A stretch of 30,892 nt of DNA from CAYNJF01 sp964397555 (GTDB taxonomy: Bacteria; Pseudomonadota; Gammaproteobacteria; Berkiellales; Berkiellaceae). The stretch lies in assembly GCA_964397555.1 (NCBI GenBank), contig CAYNJF010000027.1, positions 1 to 30,892 of the forward strand. The letters are read 5' to 3'. Of the stretch, positions 24,503 to 30,892 are shown piece by piece; the stretch's first letter is position 1; the number at the start of each line of letters is the position of its first letter. A program made the translations under genes and the position numbers. The notes under the pieces were generated by a model. It was not told where the DNA came from. It saw nothing but the letters and a program-made list of their open reading frames with translations, and made no database searches.

Positions 24503-25564
24503 TCAAGGCATGAGCTCTACTTTTACCCAAATGCTTTGACGCTCCAGTTCTCTTTTTTTCGTGGTGAGACGGTTTGGATAAGTCTGTTGTGTGTCGATTT
24601 CATTGCCACCAAGATAGGTCCATTGGCCTACTTCGATATCGACGGTCGTTTCCATCCGGTTGGTGTTGAATGCTGAGGATTGGAGAGATTGATTGAGTTG
24701 ATTCTTATTCGGTTGTTGATTGACAGTCATCACGTTTAAAACCACTCGTTTGTTGACTAGACGAGGTTTAAGGTAGACCCCCGATTTTAAGTCGACGTAG
24801 TCCAAGCCAAAGGAGCTGGCTTGCTCGTTGGCCTCAAAGCCTCGATTGAAGGTAGAGTTATCGGATTGTTGGCTTATGGATAACTCAACTTCAGCATCTC
24901 CACCTGGTGTTGGCGTCAGTTGGACAATCGCACCGTTTGAACTTGTAGTAGGGGGTGAGGAGAGTACTAATCCACCCTCATCAATGTTTTCAGGGTTATT
25001 AATTGTGACTGGGTTTGTGGTCGGGACTTCAACGCCTAATCTTTGTTCAAGGGCTTGACGGTTCGCTTGAAAGTTAGCACCAGCCTGCGCTTGTCGAGAA
25101 TAACTGGATAAATCAAGAAGCAGTGGAACGGTGACTCCATTTTCAATGAAGGCCACCTCACCTGAGTTCATACGAAGTTGATGAATGCGCTCGTCACGCT
25201 CTCTGGACGTTTGATAGATCTGACGATTGGCAGGACTTGTAGAATAAAACGTTTCAGTTCTTTCTACGCTGATTTCTGTCGAGGGTTTTTGGCGACCGTA
25301 AGAGATAGTCACCATTAGACCTTGTGGCTTTTTGTCTATTTGAGTGATGATGCGTTTAAGCTCATCTAAACGGACTTTTTCAGCCTTGATGATCAGCACT
25401 TGGCCACTGGCTGAAACAGACTCGCCTTCACTGAGCACGGGCGTTAGGGCATTGATGACCTCTTTGGCGTCCTGATATTGTATTTCCACGGTATCAATAT
25501 GCTTGGTTGCCCATACAGTGTGACAAAAGAAGAGTAAAATCAAAGAGATCGTTTTAAGCATCAT
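24503..25564 (-). CDS. Secreted secretin N-domain/NolW-like protein
   Basis: A 353-aa exported protein. A signal peptide is clear (MMLKTISLILLFFCHTVWA, cleavage after VWA). Residues ~20-85 form a secretin short N-domain (NolW/N1 type: VEIQYQDAKEVINALTPVL, then VLIIKAEKVRLDELKRIITQ and QIDKKPQGLMVTI). After a variable Ser/Asn/Pro-rich middle, residues ~235-345 resemble the start of the secretin C-terminal beta domain (LKSGVYLKPRLVNKRVVLNV; METTVDIEVGQWTYLGG). It is much shorter than true secretins (~550-700 aa), so it probably does not form an outer-membrane channel alone. GGGG lies before the ATG at 25564; a TATATA-rich -10 is upstream. It is a single gene, not in a pilus or type II cluster. 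The 3' end overlaps the antisense remnant described above. Confidence 0.7.
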   Translation of the reverse strand: MMLKTISLILLFFCHTVWATKHIDTVEIQYQDAKEVINALTPVLSEGESVSASGQVLIIKAEKVRLDELKRIITQIDKKPQGLMVTISYGRQKPSTEISVERTETFYSTSPANRQIYQTSRERDERIHQLRMNSGEVAFIENGVTVPLLLDLSSYSRQAQAGANFQANRQALEQRLGVEVPTTNPVTINNPENIDEGGLVLSSPPTTSSNGAIVQLTPTPGGDAEVELSISQQSDNSTFNRGFEANEQASSFGLDYVDLKSGVYLKPRLVNKRVVLNVMTVNQQPNKNQLNQSLQSSAFNTNRMETTVDIEVGQWTYLGGNEIDTQQTYPNRLTTKKRELERQSIWVKVELMP

Positions 25565-25630
25565 GAAACCCCAGTCGTATGCTTTATATAAAGATAGCAT
25601 AGGGGAGGCTTAACCTTACTTGATTGAGAA

Positions 25631-25657
25631 TTGGGCAAGCTCACAGTGCTTGCCCAA
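25631..25657 (-). terminator. Inverted repeat downstream of purB
   Basis: TTGGGCAAGC (25631-25640) pairs perfectly with GCTTGCCCAA (25648-25657) across a 7-base loop, 8 bases after the purB stop. The T-tract on the minus strand is short (TTCTC), so it terminates weakly or protects the RNA 3' end. Confidence 0.6.
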
Positions 25658-25665
25658 GAGGCGTT

Positions 25666-27045
25666 TTAACGATCGTTGACGAGGTTTTCGACCAGTGAGG
25701 AGGCCAAGCCTGTATACAGACTTGGGGTGAGTCTTAGGAGTGACTCTTTGGCAGCGTTTTCTAAGTCCAAACTTTGAATAAAAGCTCGAATCTTTTCTTC
25801 ATCCAGCTGCTGTCCACGGGTAAAGGCTTTTAGTTTTTCATAGGGTTGTTCAATGCCATGCTTTCTCATTACGGTCTGAATGGGCTCCGCTAACACTTCC
25901 CAGGCCTGGTCCAGCTCAGCGCTTATGACTTTATCGTTGGGTTTTAGTTTGCATAACCCTTTGTCTAAAGCGGTGAGTGCGATGAGGGTAAAGCCTGCAA
26001 ATGTACCTAAGTTTCTAAGCACGGTTGAGTCCGTTAAGTCTCTTTGGAAGCGAGAGCGAGGAAGCTTTCTGGCCATATGGGTTGCCAGTGCGTTGGCAAC
26101 CCCTAAGTTGCCCTCTGCGTTCTCAAAGTCAATGGGGTTGACTTTATGGGGCATGGTAGAAGAGCCGACTTCGCCTTCTTTGAGAGTTTGGCCAAAGATC
26201 CCACGAGAGACATAGCCCCATACGTCGGCACTGAAGTCGATTAAAATAGTATTCAGCCTGGCCCAACCATCGAGCCACTCACTCAAAGCATCGTGAGGTT
26301 CAATTTGGGTGGTCATGGGATTGTACTCAAGCCCTAACGATTCGATCATCGTCTGAGAGATCGTTCGCCAATCCACGTCAGGATAGGCGATGATGTGAGC
26401 ATTAAAGTTACCCACGGCCCCGTTGATTTTCCCTGTCATGGTAAACCCATTGAGAGCCTGCTGTTGGCGTTGGACTCTGGCTAATACATTGGCTATCTCT
26501 TTGCCTAAAGTCGTGGGCGATGCGGTTTGTCCATGGGTGAGGGATAACATGGCCATGGTCTTTGTTTCATGAGCCAACTTCGAAAGCTGTGAGCTCACTT
26601 GGGTTACCTGAGCATCGAGGATCTGATGCGCCTTTTGGACCATGAGGGCGTAAGCAAGATTGTTAATGTCTTCAGAGGTACAAGCAAAGTGAACAAATTC
26701 AGAGCGCTGTTTGAGCTCCTCATTGGCCTCAAAGCGTTGTTTGATAAAGTACTCAACCGCTTTGACATCATGGTTGGTGGTTGCCTCAATCTCTTTGATG
26801 ATTTTGGCATCATCCACACTCAAGTCAGTATACACGGACTTGGCCTCTTCAATGGCCACTTGGGATAATGGAGGACATTCGACCACATCGGGGTGCGCGC
26901 AAAGCGCTAAGAACCAGACAATTTCGACTTCAACTCGGTGTTTGATTAAACCATATTCTGAAACTATGTCTTGCAAAGAGGTCACTTTTTGCGCGTAGCG
27001 ACCATCAATCGGGGTCAGGTTAGTCAGCGGGTGTGGTGCTTGCAT
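25666..27045 (-). CDS. purB: Adenylosuccinate lyase PurB
   Basis: A 459-aa lyase of purine synthesis acting twice: SAICAR to AICAR, and adenylosuccinate to AMP, each releasing fumarate. The fumarase-superfamily signature SSTMPHKVNP lies near residues 295-304 with its flexible catalytic loop; TTNHDVKAVEYF near residues 88-99 and SLTHGQTASPTT near 168-179 carry the active-site His residues. Length matches gammaproteobacterial PurB (456 aa). The start is the ATG at 27045, with AAGGA 8 bases upstream; the TTG two codons earlier is too close to the RBS. The start lies inside mnmA (26-base overlap), so the two are cotranslated. In E. coli hflD lies between them; here it is absent. Confidence 0.96.
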   Translation of the reverse strand: MQAPHPLTNLTPIDGRYAQKVTSLQDIVSEYGLIKHRVEVEIVWFLALCAHPDVVECPPLSQVAIEEAKSVYTDLSVDDAKIIKEIEATTNHDVKAVEYFIKQRFEANEELKQRSEFVHFACTSEDINNLAYALMVQKAHQILDAQVTQVSSQLSKLAHETKTMAMLSLTHGQTASPTTLGKEIANVLARVQRQQQALNGFTMTGKINGAVGNFNAHIIAYPDVDWRTISQTMIESLGLEYNPMTTQIEPHDALSEWLDGWARLNTILIDFSADVWGYVSRGIFGQTLKEGEVGSSTMPHKVNPIDFENAEGNLGVANALATHMARKLPRSRFQRDLTDSTVLRNLGTFAGFTLIALTALDKGLCKLKPNDKVISAELDQAWEVLAEPIQTVMRKHGIEQPYEKLKAFTRGQQLDEEKIRAFIQSLDLENAAKESLLRLTPSLYTGLASSLVENLVNDR

Positions 27046-28168
27046 GGTCAAATCCTTCTGTGAATGGTTCGGTCATCAGACCGCCAAGTGAATCAGTTTC
27101 ATCAATCGTAGCCCCACCAAGGCACAACCCATCACGATAAAGGACTATGGCTTGACCTGGGGTCACGGCAAACTGAGGTTCATCAAAGACGACATGAAGT
27201 CCTTTTGAGGTTTTTTGAATGGTACATGGCTGTAAGGCTTGTCGATATCGTACCTTTGCGAACACCTTCGTTGGGCCATCGATGGGCTCATCCACCCAAT
27301 GCACATCGATGGCCTCAAGGCTGTTCGATAGCCCGTAGGGATGGTTTTTGTCTTGGCTGACGATTAAATCATTCGTGGTCAGGTTTTTTGCAACCACAAA
27401 CCAAGGCTTTTCTGGAGCCCCTTTGACCCCGCCAATGAACAAGCCTTTTCTTTGACCAAGGGTGTAATAATGCAGGCCTAGATGATCGCCCAAGATTTGA
27501 CCCTCGGTGGTCACCATTTTGCCAGGCTTATCTTTTAAATATTCACGAATAAAATCGGGGAAATTACGCTTTCCAACAAAGCAAATGCCAGTCGAATCTT
27601 TTTTAGTGGCGGTCACCAGCCCGAGCTCATCCGCGATATCGCGGATCTGCAATTTGGTTAGGTTGGCCAAAGGAAACAGAGCTTTGGACAAGTGGTGTTG
27701 GTTCAGCGTATACAAAAAATAGGTCTGATCTTTGTTTTGATCGGCGGCTTGGGTCATTTGATAATGACCATCGACCTCACGGATCCCAGCCCAATGTCCG
27801 GTCGCGATCTTTTCAGCGCCTAACTTGAGGGCATGGTTCAAAAACTCTTTGAATTTGATTTCTTTATTGCAAAGAATGTCGGGGTTTGGGGTACGCCCTT
27901 GCTGATATTCTTCCAAGAAGTGAGCAAAAACACGTTGCCAATACTCGTAAGAGAAATTAACTTCATGGAGCTTGATGCCAAGGGTGTTGGCGACCGATTT
28001 GGCGTCTTTAAGATCGGCTTCAGCAGGGCAATAATCAAGGGTGTCGTCATCTTCCCAGTTTTTCATGAACATGCCTTCAACCTCATAGCCTTGTTGCAAT
28101 AACAAGTATGCGGCAACCGAAGAGTCCACCCCACCAGAGAGACCCACTATGACTTTTGGCTTTGACAT
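27020..28168 (-). CDS. mnmA: tRNA 2-thiouridine(34) synthase MnmA (TrmU)
   Basis: A 382-aa enzyme that thiolates U34 of tRNA-Lys, -Glu and -Gln anticodons, taking sulfur from the Tus relay. The PP-loop GLSGGVDSSVA near residues 10-20 binds ATP. The catalytic Cys pair is present: NPDILCNKEIKF near residues 96-107 and STGICFVGKRNF near residues 195-206. The C-terminal beta-barrel (VRYRQALQPC; VTPGQAIVLYRDGLCLGGATI) is complete. ATG 28168 is preferred to a TTG two codons upstream, though no strong Shine-Dalgarno is visible. First gene of the mnmA-purB pair and divergent from icd, the same orientation as in the E. coli 25-min region. Confidence 0.96.
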   Translation of the reverse strand: MSKPKVIVGLSGGVDSSVAAYLLLQQGYEVEGMFMKNWEDDDTLDYCPAEADLKDAKSVANTLGIKLHEVNFSYEYWQRVFAHFLEEYQQGRTPNPDILCNKEIKFKEFLNHALKLGAEKIATGHWAGIREVDGHYQMTQAADQNKDQTYFLYTLNQHHLSKALFPLANLTKLQIRDIADELGLVTATKKDSTGICFVGKRNFPDFIREYLKDKPGKMVTTEGQILGDHLGLHYYTLGQRKGLFIGGVKGAPEKPWFVVAKNLTTNDLIVSQDKNHPYGLSNSLEAIDVHWVDEPIDGPTKVFAKVRYRQALQPCTIQKTSKGLHVVFDEPQFAVTPGQAIVLYRDGLCLGGATIDETDSLGGLMTEPFTEGFDHASTTPAD

Positions 28169-28241
28169 ATTCAAAAAGAAAGTTAACTTAAATCAAGGAG
28201 CATAGTTTACCACACTCTTTGATTTTCCTCAGATTTATGAG

Positions 28242-28270
28242 GTGAGAGACCATGTTTTTTTCGGTAGACT
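28242..28270 (+). promoter_or_regulatory. Possible icd promoter
   Basis: GTGAGA (28242-28247), 17-base spacer, TAGACT (28265-28270), each 4 of 6 to the sigma70 consensus. It lies 32 bases upstream of the icd ATG. A small inverted repeat, CCTCA/TGAGG, lies at 28227-28242, just upstream. Confidence 0.3.
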
Positions 28271-28302
28271 ATCCCCAGGTCTGAAAAAAAGGATAAATAA
28301 CG

Positions 28303-29568
28303 ATGACTTACCAAAAAATCGTGGTCCCGAGCGACAACGGTGCTCAAGCGATTCAAGCCAATCAAGATGGCTCACTTAGTGTCCCAGATAACCCGATTAT
28401 CCCCTTTATTGAAGGCGATGGCATTGGTGTTGATATTACACCTGTCATGAGAAAGGTGGTGGATACCGCGGTCACCAAGGCCTACAAACGCACCAAGAAC
28501 ATCCATTGGATGGAAATCTATGCCGGTGAGAAAGCCACGGCGGTCTATGGCGCCGATCAATGGCTACCTAATGAGACCTTATCGGCGATTGAAGAGTTTT
28601 CTGTGGCCATTAAAGGCCCCTTAACAACCCCTGTTGGGGGTGGCATCCGCTCCATCAATGTGGCTCTTCGCCAGCAGCTGGATTTGTTCACCTGCCTTAG
28701 ACCCGTTCGTTATTTTACCGGAACCCCTTCGCCTCTGAAGCAACCTGAACTGACCAACATGGTGATTTTCCGTGAAAACTCGGAAGACATCTATGCGGGC
28801 ATTGAGTGGGAAGCCGGCTCAGAAGGGGCCAAGCAAGTCATCGATTTTCTACAGCACAAAATGGACGTGACCAAAATCCGTTTCCCCAACGATTGCGGCA
28901 TCGGAGTCAAACCTGTTTCCAAAGAGGGTACTACTCGTTTAGTGCGTCAAGCCATCCAATACGCCATTGATAATAATCGTGATTCAGTTACTTTAGTGCA
29001 CAAAGGCAACATCATGAAGTTCACCGAGGGTGCCTTCAAAGATTGGGGTTATCAAGTTGCTCGTGATGAGTTCGGTGGCTCTGAGCTTGATGGCGGCCCT
29101 TGGCATCAAATCAAAAACCCGAATACCGGTGAGATGATTGTCATCAAAGACGTGATTGCCGATGCCTTCTTACAGCAAATCTTATTGCGACCAGCGGAAT
29201 ACTCAGTGATTGCCACGTTGAATCTCAATGGCGATTATGTCTCAGACGCCTTGGCCGCCCAAGTGGGGGGGATTGGTATTGCCCCTGGCGCCAATCTTGG
29301 TACTGGGCTTTCTTTGTTTGAAGCTACTCACGGGACCGCGCCAAAGTATGCTGGCCAAGATAAGGTCAATCCTGGTTCACTTATCTTATCTGCAGAAATG
29401 ATGCTTCGTCATTTAGGATGGGTAGAAGCGGCTGATTTAATCATTCAAGGCATGGAAGGGGCCATCGGCTCTAAAAACGTCACGTATGACTTTGCTCGTC
29501 TTATGGATGATGCCAATGAACTCAAATGTTCAGAGTTTGGTGATGTCATTATCCAGCACATGGATTAA
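28303..29568 (+). CDS. icd: NADP-dependent isocitrate dehydrogenase Icd
   Basis: A 421-aa TCA-cycle enzyme oxidising isocitrate to 2-oxoglutarate with NADP+. The E. coli-type dimeric family is recognised from IPFIEGDGIGVDI near residues 33-45, FRENSEDIYAGIEWEAGSEGA near residues 156-176 (containing the Ser that is phosphorylated by AceK in E. coli), LVHKGNIMKFTEGAF near 233-247, and the cofactor region ATHGTAPKYAGQDKVNP near 345-361 typical of NADP use. Length is close to the E. coli enzyme (416 aa). AAAGGA (28288-28293) precedes the ATG. Monocistronic, with its own terminator; divergent from mnmA. aceK is not in the window, so whether Ser control operates cannot be said. Confidence 0.96.
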   Translation: MTYQKIVVPSDNGAQAIQANQDGSLSVPDNPIIPFIEGDGIGVDITPVMRKVVDTAVTKAYKRTKNIHWMEIYAGEKATAVYGADQWLPNETLSAIEEFSVAIKGPLTTPVGGGIRSINVALRQQLDLFTCLRPVRYFTGTPSPLKQPELTNMVIFRENSEDIYAGIEWEAGSEGAKQVIDFLQHKMDVTKIRFPNDCGIGVKPVSKEGTTRLVRQAIQYAIDNNRDSVTLVHKGNIMKFTEGAFKDWGYQVARDEFGGSELDGGPWHQIKNPNTGEMIVIKDVIADAFLQQILLRPAEYSVIATLNLNGDYVSDALAAQVGGIGIAPGANLGTGLSLFEATHGTAPKYAGQDKVNPGSLILSAEMMLRHLGWVEAADLIIQGMEGAIGSKNVTYDFARLMDDANELKCSEFGDVIIQHMD

Positions 29569-29575
29569 CCATGTT

Positions 29576-29605
29576 GAGCCCATCGAAAGGTGGGCTCTAT
29601 CTTTT
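29576..29605 (+). terminator. Rho-independent terminator of icd
   Basis: GAGCCCATC (29576-29584) pairs with GGTGGGCTC (29589-29597, one T-G pair) around a stable GAAA tetraloop, followed by TATCTTTT. Confidence 0.85.
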
Positions 29606-29870
29606 GCTCTTGCCCACTATTTATTCTCCTGCCTAAAAGCTCTTAATCTACGTTGTAAAAAGAACTCAACAATAAATCCATTTCACGAAATGCTCGAAGT
29701 AGGAAGAGTCTACTTAATAGGATACTTTATCAAATGAATCAATTTATCTTTTCGGGCGTCTTCTGGGATCATTATTGAGACCTTACCAATGAATATCCGA
29801 TTAACTTGTGCCGAAGGCTGACAAGCTGTATATCTGCTTACAATAATAAGCGTCACAATGATTTTGAAAG
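29606..29870. other. Gene-poor stretch after icd
   Basis: 265 bases of AT-rich DNA between the icd terminator and the structured end of the 29940 gene. I see no reading frame with an RBS, no tRNA and no repeat here. Confidence 0.6.
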
Positions 29871-29937
29871 AGATTAGACCCCAAGGTTAATCTTATAGTC
29901 TTTTTGGTGGGGCTAATACCTAACTCTAACCTGGGGT
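29871..29937 (-). terminator. Nested, mutually exclusive hairpins downstream of 29940 gene
   Basis: Three pairings compete: AGATTA (29871-29876) with TAATCT (29888-29893); ATTAGACCCC (29873-29882) with GGGGCTAAT (29909-29917, one bulged A); and ACCCCAAGGTTA (29878-29889) with TAACCTGGGGT (29927-29937, one bulged A). The last begins 2 bases after the minus-strand stop. A terminator-like role for the minus transcript is likely; T-tracts are short. Confidence 0.45.
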
Positions 29938-29939
29938 TC

Positions 29940-30887
29940 TTAACACAGGCTTGACGTTCGCTTTTGTGTGGTGGTAGGTCCATCATCTATGGCAATATGA
30001 CTCAATTGATCACCTATATTTGGTAATGGTTCTCTTTCGAGCTGAGCCTTCATGTCATACAAGGATTGTTGAGAACGAGTACGATACAAACGGTGACTCC
30101 ATAATAGAGGAGGGATGACCGCATAAACATCTAATTCTTTTTCACCTTCTCCTGAAGCGCATTTTAAATAATTGCTATAGAGATATTGAACACTGCACGA
30201 TTGGGCATTTAGATTCGATCGTATTACTTGGTGAATTTCGGTTGAATTTTGTTTTATAAAGTGATCTATCGGTTGTCTCATCGCTTCACAGGCGGATCTG
30301 TATTGAGCTAAGGTTTCTGATGGTTTTTGCTTATCAAGCCAGCGCATGGTTTCATCCAATTCACCCACACTCAACAAAACATAGATTAGATCCAAGCCAC
30401 TTTTAGCAAGCTCTCCGTTGTGTTGTCCATCTAACGTTCTCATAACGTCAGAGACAAGACGCAGACTTGACAGCTTGACTGGGCATTGATCACCGTTGTA
30501 TTGGATGTCGAGTATGGACGAATTTTCAGAAATAGCATTCGTGATAGATTGAGTGTGATTTAATAGGTCAGTATTGTGCTGACGAGTTAATAGCCTTTGC
30601 TTTTGATTTGCCACATATTGATTGAGTGCTTTTTCCTGCGCATCACTGATAATGTTCTTCTGATTTAAATAAAAAGATAAAGATACACAATGGTCAGCTT
30701 CGAAAGTAGCGCGATGGTTCTTTTGGCTTTTTACAAGATAAAAAATATCCATTGGTTCATAAAGTTCGCTCAAGAATTTTTTAATGGAGACCTCAGGGTG
30801 AAACTCCATAACAAAACTTTGATCCGGTAAAATGACGATGGCACATAGATCGTTATGGTTTAAGTCAATTCGATATTCTTCTAGCAT
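29940..30887 (-). CDS. Orphan protein at the window edge
   Basis: A 315-aa (if the Met at 30887 is the start) soluble protein I do not recognise. It has no signal peptide or membrane helix and looks mixed alpha/beta at the N-terminus (CAIVILPDQSFVMEFHPEVS), helical in the middle (LISDAQEKALNQYVANQKQR-like, then LAKSGLDLIYVLLSVGELDE). It ends in a polar, flexible tail rich in Thr/Ser (DDGPTTTQKRTSSLC). Only 5 bases remain beyond the Met, so neither an RBS nor a longer N-terminus can be checked; the gene may be partial. The downstream end carries the competing hairpins. Orphan size, polarity and tail would suit a secreted substrate in a Legionellales genome, but that is a guess. Confidence 0.65.
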   Translation of the reverse strand: MLEEYRIDLNHNDLCAIVILPDQSFVMEFHPEVSIKKFLSELYEPMDIFYLVKSQKNHRATFEADHCVSLSFYLNQKNIISDAQEKALNQYVANQKQRLLTRQHNTDLLNHTQSITNAISENSSILDIQYNGDQCPVKLSSLRLVSDVMRTLDGQHNGELAKSGLDLIYVLLSVGELDETMRWLDKQKPSETLAQYRSACEAMRQPIDHFIKQNSTEIHQVIRSNLNAQSCSVQYLYSNYLKCASGEGEKELDVYAVIPPLLWSHRLYRTRSQQSLYDMKAQLEREPLPNIGDQLSHIAIDDGPTTTQKRTSSLC

Positions 30888-30892
30888 GAAAA

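Noticed and set aside
24377..24676. 99-aa plus-strand frame antisense to the secretin-like gene
   Set aside because: No RBS and mostly antisense to a convincing gene; only its first part is considered as a possible gene remnant.
29801..29986. 61-aa minus-strand frame after the 29940 gene
   Set aside because: It overlaps the end of that gene in another frame, has no RBS and no plausible protein character.
1..30892. CRISPR array, insertion sequence, integrase, tRNA or rRNA
   Set aside because: No regularly spaced short repeats, transposase motifs, att-like flanking repeats or cloverleaf sequences were seen.

Overview
The window reads as the chromosome of a gammaproteobacterium with a moderately low G+C content. 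The best guess is a Legionella/Coxiella-like (order Legionellales) host-associated bacterium. This is inferred from the mix of content, because no rRNA or other marker gene is present. Housekeeping genes are typically gammaproteobacterial: an icd gene divergent from mnmA-purB, as in the E. coli 25-min region, a ppsR/ppsA divergent pair, and a prpBCD operon. Between them lie very large, eukaryote-facing genes of the kind that Dot/Icm-type secretion substrates belong to: a Fic-like/ankyrin/repeat protein and a 1700-aa protein with two patatin domains. No secretion-system gene lies in the window, so their secretion is inference.

Layout. 1-1584: the 3' end of a RecB/AddA-like helicase-nuclease, overlapping a cN-I type 5'-nucleotidase. 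1819-3164: an orphan coiled-coil protein, convergent with a CoA-diphosphatase type Nudix gene. 3353-6166: a 937-aa Fic-like protein with one ankyrin repeat and a recent 357-bp internal duplication. 6294-8193: a two-gene ABC-2 exporter. 8287-9690: an APC amino-acid permease ending in a pair of hairpins. 9903-15005: a giant patatin protein whose C-terminal patatin copy has lost its catalytic residues, preceded by two strong palindromes. 15097-18533: prpB-prpC-prpD, bounded by terminators on both sides. 18661-19782: a eukaryote-type (GSII) glutamine synthetase. 19786-23060: ppsR and ppsA, divergent. 23304-24310: a double-BON protein with a good promoter/operator, followed by a small orphan whose reading frame looks broken. 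24503-25564: a secreted secretin/NolW-like protein. 25666-28168: purB and mnmA, overlapping. 28303-29568: icd. 29940-30887: an orphan at the window edge.

How the genes fit together. The metabolic genes centre on C3/TCA carbon: propionyl-CoA to pyruvate plus succinate (PrpBCD), pyruvate to PEP (PpsA under PpsR control), isocitrate oxidation (Icd), and nitrogen assimilation onto glutamate (GSII). The amino-acid permease suits a bacterium that feeds on host amino acids, whose breakdown yields propionyl-CoA. The most unusual material is the patatin/pseudo-patatin protein with its operator-like palindromes, and the Fic-like protein with its still-evolving repeat. I found no CRISPR array, insertion sequence, integrase, tRNA or rRNA.
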